Assembly: GCA_030609445.1 (NCBI GenBank)
Contig: JAUWCF010000011.1
Coordinates: 1 to 10,865 of the forward strand
Direction: 5' to 3'
Length of the DNA stretch: 10,865 nucleotides
DNA from: Thermoplasmatota archaeon
GTDB lineage: Archaea; Thermoplasmatota; E2; DHVEG-1
The position numbers and the translations under genes are program-made. Under the pieces are notes generated by a model. It saw only the letters and a list, made by a program, of their open reading frames with translations, ran no database searches and was not told the origin of the DNA. Positions within the stretch are counted from its first letter, which is position 1; every line of letters starts with the position of its first letter. This document shows positions 6,925 through 10,865 of this stretch, in pieces.

Positions 6925-8169
6925 TTAGATATCTTCCCATTCCTTCAAAACCGATTCCCATTTGTACTCTTCAATGGCTTCAATTTCTTCGATCTTCCGA
7001 ATAATTTGTTCATATCCTTTAACAAGAGTTCTCGTCCGAATCTTAACAATAAAATCATATGGACCTGCAGTTGCAGTAACCCGAGTCACACCACGAATAT
7101 TCCAAAGTTTCTTCATTGTCTCTTCGATAGGAACACCTGTTTTAACATTGATGAAGACATATGCTTTCACAAGGTTAAGGGCAAATGAGACAATGCCGAG
7201 AATGACAAGAGTCGTACCAATCACTTTAATCAACAACATCACAGGATCTGTAGAAAATGGCGGGATAATGTTTAAGTATGCAAGCAGAAGAGAAAACGGG
7301 ATGGCAAAAAGAACTGTTGATGCACGAACAGCTTGAGTGACACTTGCTTTTCCAATTCCAAGAGCACGGATGTAAAAGACATATGAAAAAAATGTAACAG
7401 CCATTGTAAGTGCTACCCAGCCAAAATGAGTAATTGATGCGGTAATCCCTGCAAGAAAATGACTGCTACCAATAAACAAATCATATATATTAACCATAAT
7501 AACGACAAATATACAGGCAAATACAACGTTCCAAAACCTGATGTTAAGAGCATCGTTTGGTCTCTTATCAATTTTTAACAGCTTTAGTTTTCTTTGATAG
7601 ATAGAAAATAAAACCCATGCAGGATTTATCACAAGAAATACTATAGCCATTGATTCAAGAGTTAGAGTTCCCGTAAGACTAATTGATACAAGGATTGCTC
7701 CGAATGTTACGATGAGTGAGGATTGAATTTCAGAGAGTGTCGGTATGTTTTTTTCAACGATTGATTCCATAAGAATAAGATATAAAATAACGATTTGGGA
7801 GAACGGAAGCACAGCAGACGGATCCCCAAACATGGAAAGAAGGAAAAAATAACCAATCGTCAGAAAAGCATTCCCGATCCCAGCGAGCGTGTGATATTTC
7901 AGCTCCTCTTTTCGTACAAGCCTGAGTCGTCTAAATGATGGATCTATAATTTTTGATCCAAGGCTTTTACCCTTCAGAGGTATTGAAAAGATAAGAACAA
8001 TAATAAGTGTTACAAAAGTACCTACGACAAAACACGAGACGCCGAATGCCCATGGATCATCTGTTATAACATCATTAATTATTTTCGCATCTATCGCCGA
8101 TACTGCTGCTGCAATAATTGCAGAGGTAAACGCAAGTGCGTAGAAGAGATATTTCCTTCTAATTCTCAT
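6925..8169 (-). CDS. DMT/EamA-like 10-TM permease fused to a C-terminal RAM (AsnC/Lrp ligand-binding) domain
   Basis: The 414-residue protein has ten hydrophobic segments, at about 7-25, 41-62, 95-113, 118-136, 150-166, 171-191, 212-232, 245-267, 281-300 and 311-333, in the arrangement of drug/metabolite transporters. A DMT-like stretch is GDPSAVLPFSQIVILYLILM, and the second half carries FSYVFYIRALGIGKAS. Residues about 335-414 are a soluble RAM domain of the Lrp/AsnC family (AYVFINVKTG, then GVTRVTATAGPYDFIVKIRT) with the G-x-YD motif near the effector site. RAM domains usually bind amino acids and oligomerise, so this looks like a transporter gated or sensed by an amino acid. Substrate and direction of transport are unknown. 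Its ATG overlaps the TGA of the upstream stand-alone RAM gene (ATGA), so the two are translationally coupled. The transporter fold and RAM domain are seen; regulation of transport is inference. Confidence 0.85.
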   Translation of the reverse strand: MRIRRKYLFYALAFTSAIIAAAVSAIDAKIINDVITDDPWAFGVSCFVVGTFVTLIIVLIFSIPLKGKSLGSKIIDPSFRRLRLVRKEELKYHTLAGIGNAFLTIGYFFLLSMFGDPSAVLPFSQIVILYLILMESIVEKNIPTLSEIQSSLIVTFGAILVSISLTGTLTLESMAIVFLVINPAWVLFSIYQRKLKLLKIDKRPNDALNIRFWNVVFACIFVVIMVNIYDLFIGSSHFLAGITASITHFGWVALTMAVTFFSYVFYIRALGIGKASVTQAVRASTVLFAIPFSLLLAYLNIIPPFSTDPVMLLIKVIGTTLVILGIVSFALNLVKAYVFINVKTGVPIEETMKKLWNIRGVTRVTATAGPYDFIVKIRTRTLVKGYEQIIRKIEEIEAIEEYKWESVLKEWEDI

Positions 8170-8405
8170 AATGCAAGTTCTTTTTCAATTACTTGAGTGG
8201 TTGTTTTTTTCACACCATTAATCATCTGAATTTTCTCTGTTACTTTGAGAAGATTTTCGAGACGTTTCACATGCACTCTTACAACAATGTCATATTCGCC
8301 AGCAACAACTGAGATTTTTTCAACATTTCCAATCTTTCTCATTGCTGTAATAGCCTTGTCTGTATTTCCTGGTTTCATCATTATAAGTATATATGCATTT
8401 ATCAT
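8166..8405 (-). CDS. Stand-alone RAM/AsnC ligand-binding domain protein (no DNA-binding domain)
   Basis: The 79-residue protein is a single RAM (ACT-like) fold: AYILIMMKPGNTDKAITAM, VEKISVVAGEYDIVVRVHVK with the G-x-YD motif, then a last helix and strand around INGVKKTTTQVIE. It lacks the helix-turn-helix of full Lrp proteins. Such small archaeal RAM proteins are known to bind amino acids and to associate with Lrp-type partners. Here the partner candidate is encoded next door, because the overlapping downstream gene ends in a domain of the same fold with the same pattern. The frame is open 6 codons further, to a GTG at 8421-8423, but the ATG at 8405 has GGATGAT four bases upstream and sits about 40 bases from a TATA-like element, so it is preferred. 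Confidence 0.82.
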   Translation of the reverse strand: MINAYILIMMKPGNTDKAITAMRKIGNVEKISVVAGEYDIVVRVHVKRLENLLKVTEKIQMINGVKKTTTQVIEKELAL

Positions 8406-8441
8406 GGTATCATCCAATTTCACGCCGAATATGGGTTTCTC

Positions 8442-8449
8442 TTATAAAT
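8442..8449 (-). promoter_or_regulatory. TATA box for the RAM/permease unit
   Basis: The minus strand reads ATTTATAA, centred about 40 bases before the ATG at 8405. The predicted transcript would start near 8419 and carry GGATGAT as ribosome binding site in a leader of about 14 bases. Confidence 0.5.
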
Positions 8450-8507
8450 GTATCTGCTTTGGATGTTTAAGTAATGTGATCGATTGCATACGATTCAACA
8501 AAGTTTT

Positions 8508-8514
8508 TTTAAAA
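8508..8514 (+). promoter_or_regulatory. TATA box for the radical SAM gene, leaderless spacing
   Basis: TTTAAAA within a T7A4 tract is centred 27 bases before the ATG at 8538. This spacing, with no Shine-Dalgarno sequence in between, indicates a leaderless message. Together with the TATA element at 8442-8449 it makes this 132-base gap a divergent promoter region. Confidence 0.5.
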
Positions 8515-8537
8515 CATAACAGCTTGCAATAATTCTA

Positions 8538-10250
8538 ATGCTAAACGTCTCGATCCTAGATGGCTATGTCGATGAACCAACCTGCCTTGGAGTACCCCCG
8601 TATATCAGCCCATATCCTCGATATATCGCAGGAGCAGTATGGCGGTATGATAAAACTGCCAAGATTTTTTATGTTACCATTGATCAAATTCGAAACGATA
8701 ATATTCTTTTGAAAACTCTTTCTGAATCTGATTTACTTATCGTCATTGCTGGCATGTCTGTTCCCGGGCGATATCTGTCTGGTTTTCCAGTTAGTCCAAA
8801 TGAACTTGTATCTTTCTTGAGTGATGTTCATGAGCCGGTAAAGGTTTTAACTGGGCCAGCTGCCCGATACGGATTTGGAATTTCTGGCGGAAAAAAAATT
8901 CAAGACACTAGAGTTGTTGAAGATGTTTTTGACCTTATTGCAGACGGTGATGGCGAGATTGTTATCTCTGAATTATTACAAAACAGTCTTAATTATGATG
9001 AAGTTAATTCATCGTTATGTAGATCAGATCCTGGTGCTATACGAGAGTTTGCTATTAGAGGCGCAAGCATTGTTCAACAACATCCTTTTTTTCCAGATCA
9101 TCTCATAACTGAAATTGAGACATACCGAGGTTGTGCTCGAAGTATTGTTGGTGGTTGTTCATTTTGTAGCGAACCAAGTAAAGGTATGCCCAGTTTTAGG
9201 CCGATTAAGAATGTTATAGCTGAAGTTCAAGCGTTATACAATGCAGGCATCAGACATTTTCGCATCGGCAGTCAACCATGCATTTTTTCATATATGTCAA
9301 AAGAAGCAGGAGAGCTAGAATTTCCACAACCAAATCCAGATGCCATTGAAAAGCTATTTTCAGGAATTCGAACCTTTGCTCCCGATCTAAAAACCCTTCA
9401 CATCGATAATGCCAATCCTGGAATAATTGCGAGATATCCCGAGGAATGCAGGCGAATTGCAAAAACCATTATCAAATACCATACCTCTGGTGATGTTGCT
9501 GCATTTGGCGTGGAGAGTGTCGATCCCGTCGTAATTAAAGAGAATAATCTCAAAGCATCATCTGATGAAATCATGAGCGCTATACGGCTTTTAAATGAAG
9601 TAGGTTCAAAGAGAGGCGAAAGTGGTTTGTCTGAACTACTTCCAGGTCTTAATTTTGTCTTTGGTCTTATCGGTGAAACTAAAGACACATTTGCTCTTGA
9701 TTTCGAATTTTTAAAACAAATATATGACAATCATCTTCTTGTAAGAAGAATCAATCTTCGTCAAGTTATCCCTATCCCTAATACAAAGATGCACTCCTTT
9801 GGTAATAAGAATATTAAGCGGCATAAAGCTGAGTTTAAAAGGTTTAAACGAAAGGTAAGAGAGCAAATAGAGCGTCCTATGCTCAAAAGACTTATCCCCC
9901 CTGGGACTATTTTAAAAGATGTTTTTACAGAAGTCTATGATGGTAAACTAACGTTTGGTAGACAACTGGGTAGTTATCCATTGCTTGTCGGAATCCCTGG
10001 CGTTTTTCCATTAGATAGATTTTTTGATGTAAACATTGTAGATTATGGTTATAGATCCGTAACTGCAGTTCCTTCTCCTCTCGACATTAACAATGCTCCA
10101 AGAGAAACAATTGAGGCGATACCAGGAATTGGTAAAAAGAGAGCAGCAAGAATTCTAGCAAAAAGACCTTTTAAAAGTAAAGACGAGTTAATTCATGCAC
10201 TTGATGATTTAGATGTTGGTAGAAAATTATTTGAATACATCAATTTTTAA
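8538..10250 (+). CDS. Radical SAM enzyme with C-terminal helix-hairpin-helix (COG1031 type)
   Basis: The 570-residue protein is of an archaeal family of unknown reaction. An N-terminal domain (1-150; LGVPPYISPYPRYIAGA, LLIVIAGMS) resembles the Rossmann-like domain that precedes many radical SAM cores. The [4Fe-4S] ligands lie in YRGCARSIVGGCSFCSEP: C199, C207 and C210, a CX7CX2C spacing instead of the usual CX3CX2C. Later core strands include FRIGSQP, TLHIDNANP, AAFGVES and GLNFVFGLIGET. Residues about 453-510 (IPPGTILKDVFTEV, FGRQLGSYPLLVGIPG) look like a TRAM-type beta-barrel as in methylthiotransferases. Residues about 515-565 form a helix-hairpin-helix (RETIEAIPGIGKKRAARILA). The last two parts suggest a nucleic acid substrate, possibly RNA modification; this is inference. 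The methylthiotransferase N-terminal cysteine triad is not seen. The next gene, 41 bases on, is an RNase III. Confidence 0.88.
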   Translation: MLNVSILDGYVDEPTCLGVPPYISPYPRYIAGAVWRYDKTAKIFYVTIDQIRNDNILLKTLSESDLLIVIAGMSVPGRYLSGFPVSPNELVSFLSDVHEPVKVLTGPAARYGFGISGGKKIQDTRVVEDVFDLIADGDGEIVISELLQNSLNYDEVNSSLCRSDPGAIREFAIRGASIVQQHPFFPDHLITEIETYRGCARSIVGGCSFCSEPSKGMPSFRPIKNVIAEVQALYNAGIRHFRIGSQPCIFSYMSKEAGELEFPQPNPDAIEKLFSGIRTFAPDLKTLHIDNANPGIIARYPEECRRIAKTIIKYHTSGDVAAFGVESVDPVVIKENNLKASSDEIMSAIRLLNEVGSKRGESGLSELLPGLNFVFGLIGETKDTFALDFEFLKQIYDNHLLVRRINLRQVIPIPNTKMHSFGNKNIKRHKAEFKRFKRKVREQIERPMLKRLIPPGTILKDVFTEVYDGKLTFGRQLGSYPLLVGIPGVFPLDRFFDVNIVDYGYRSVTAVPSPLDINNAPRETIEAIPGIGKKRAARILAKRPFKSKDELIHALDDLDVGRKLFEYINF

Positions 10251-10279
10251 CGATACAGTAATGTAGGATATACTGATAT

Positions 10280-10284
10280 GTGAT
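10280..10284 (+). promoter_or_regulatory. Ribosome binding site (GTGAT) of rnc
   Basis: GTGAT lies 7 bases before the ATG at 10292 and matches the GGTGAT part of the archaeal anti-Shine-Dalgarno complement. The GTG could itself be read as an in-frame start 4 codons earlier, but it is better explained as the binding site. Confidence 0.5.
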
Positions 10285-10291
10285 TTGTATT

Positions 10292-10753
10292 ATGAAAAAA
10301 ATTGATTATGAACTTCTTGAGAAGAAAATCGGATACACATTTAAAGATAAAAGTTTGATGGAAACTGCTCTTACGCATAAGACGTTTGCTTTTGAAGCAG
10401 ACCTTCCTCTTGAATTTAATGAGCGCTTGGAGTTTTTTGGAGATAGCATACTCAATTTTATCGTCTCTGATCAACTGTATAAGGGTAATAAATATTTTTC
10501 AGAAGGGGAACTTACTCGCAGGAGATCTTCTGGAGTGAATAATAATTTTTTAGCAAAGGTTGCTGAGAAGATGGAACTTGGTCAGTTTCTCCTGCTTGGA
10601 AAAGGAGAAGTCAAACAGAACGGTTCTTCGAATCGTACGAATCTTGCCAATGCACTTGAAGCGTTAATTGCCGCTATTTATCTTGATTCAGATATCAGCT
10701 GTGTTAGAAAATTTATTTTGGATAAAATCTTTACAAAAGAGTTTCAATTTTAA
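10292..10753 (+). CDS. rnc: Ribonuclease III, catalytic domain only
   Basis: This 153-residue protein is an RNase III endonuclease domain that would cut double-stranded RNA. It shows the full family pattern: LEKKIGYTFKDKSLMETALT at the start, the signature ERLEFFGDSIL (44-54, with E44, E47 and D51), FSEGELTRRRSS, then LLGKGEVKQNG and ANALEALIAAIYLDS near the end. The second catalytic glutamate (E123 in ALEAL) is present, but the aspartate usually three residues earlier (E. coli D114, in DALEA) is Asn here (N120). The protein stops right after the catalytic domain, so the C-terminal dsRNA-binding domain of bacterial RNase III is missing, as in Mini-III. RNase III is patchy in archaea, so a bacterial origin by transfer is possible. 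It follows the radical SAM gene by 41 bases and is followed by a terminator. Confidence 0.9.
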   Translation: MKKIDYELLEKKIGYTFKDKSLMETALTHKTFAFEADLPLEFNERLEFFGDSILNFIVSDQLYKGNKYFSEGELTRRRSSGVNNNFLAKVAEKMELGQFLLLGKGEVKQNGSSNRTNLANALEALIAAIYLDSDISCVRKFILDKIFTKEFQF

Positions 10754-10763
10754 TTAGTATATA

Positions 10764-10813
10764 ATTGAGGCTGGCTATTAATTCCAGTTTCAATGATTAT
10801 TCATTATTTTTTT
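10764..10813 (+). terminator. Hairpin plus T-run terminator after rnc
   Basis: Eleven bases past the rnc stop, ATTGAGGCTGG (10764-10774) pairs with CCAGTTTCAAT (10784-10794) over 11 positions, two of them G-U, around a 9-base loop. Seven T follow at 10807-10813, and a second T7 lies near 10850. It closes the radical SAM/rnc unit. The remaining bases to the window end show no gene. Confidence 0.55.
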
Positions 10814-10865
10814 GTCTTTGATTTGGATATATTCTACTTATTTTTTTATGTTACGTCCATTTCAC

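Noticed and set aside
8406..8423. A GTG start for the stand-alone RAM protein
   Set aside because: No ribosome binding site lies before it, and its codons overlap the GGATGAT site that serves the ATG at 8405.
10280..10291. A GTG start for rnc four codons upstream of the ATG
   Set aside because: The GTGAT is better read as the ribosome binding site of the ATG at 10292, where the family's N-terminal sequence begins.

Overview
The window looks like a piece of an archaeal chromosome, most likely a euryarchaeon of the Thermoplasmatota type; the exact lineage is inference. The evidence is TATA-box/poly-T style expression signals, an archaeal-type radical SAM protein with a C-terminal helix-hairpin-helix, small Lrp/RAM-domain proteins, and a secreted NosD-like beta-helix protein of a style common in uncultured Thermoplasmatota. 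Hand counts of the left edge give about 36% GC just inside glgP but about 53% GC in the first 170 bases, so the extreme left end is foreign or a contig junction.

Layout. Everything from 8405 down to 1 is on the minus strand; everything from 8538 to 10753 is on the plus strand. In transcription order the minus side reads: a stand-alone RAM (AsnC/Lrp ligand-binding) protein, a 10-TM DMT/EamA-like permease with its own C-terminal RAM domain (start overlaps the previous stop as ATGA), an M29 metallo-aminopeptidase, a secreted NosD-like protein with two internal beta-helix modules, a divergent amidophosphoribosyltransferase (purF), a small winged-helix protein close behind purF, a short-form alpha-glucan phosphorylase (glgP), and a YjbQ/UPF0047 fragment lacking its N-terminal half. 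The plus side holds a radical SAM enzyme (COG1031 type, CX7CX2C cluster motif) followed 41 bases later by a short RNase III that lacks a dsRNA-binding domain. There is no gap over 300 bases without a gene and I see no tRNA, rRNA, CRISPR array or insertion sequence.

How the genes work together. RAM plus permease-RAM is the best candidate for a functional unit: a transporter that may be controlled by amino acid binding, with a co-translated soluble partner of the same fold. The aminopeptidase 51 bases downstream would release amino acids and fits that theme. purF plus the winged-helix gene forms a second unit closed by a hairpin/T-run terminator. The radical SAM and RNase III genes form a third, probably concerned with RNA, with a hairpin/T-run terminator after it. 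Promoter spacing suggests mixed initiation: purF and the radical SAM gene look leaderless (TATA-like element centred about 27 bases before the ATG), whereas glgP, the NosD-like gene, the RAM gene and rnc have Shine-Dalgarno-like sites.
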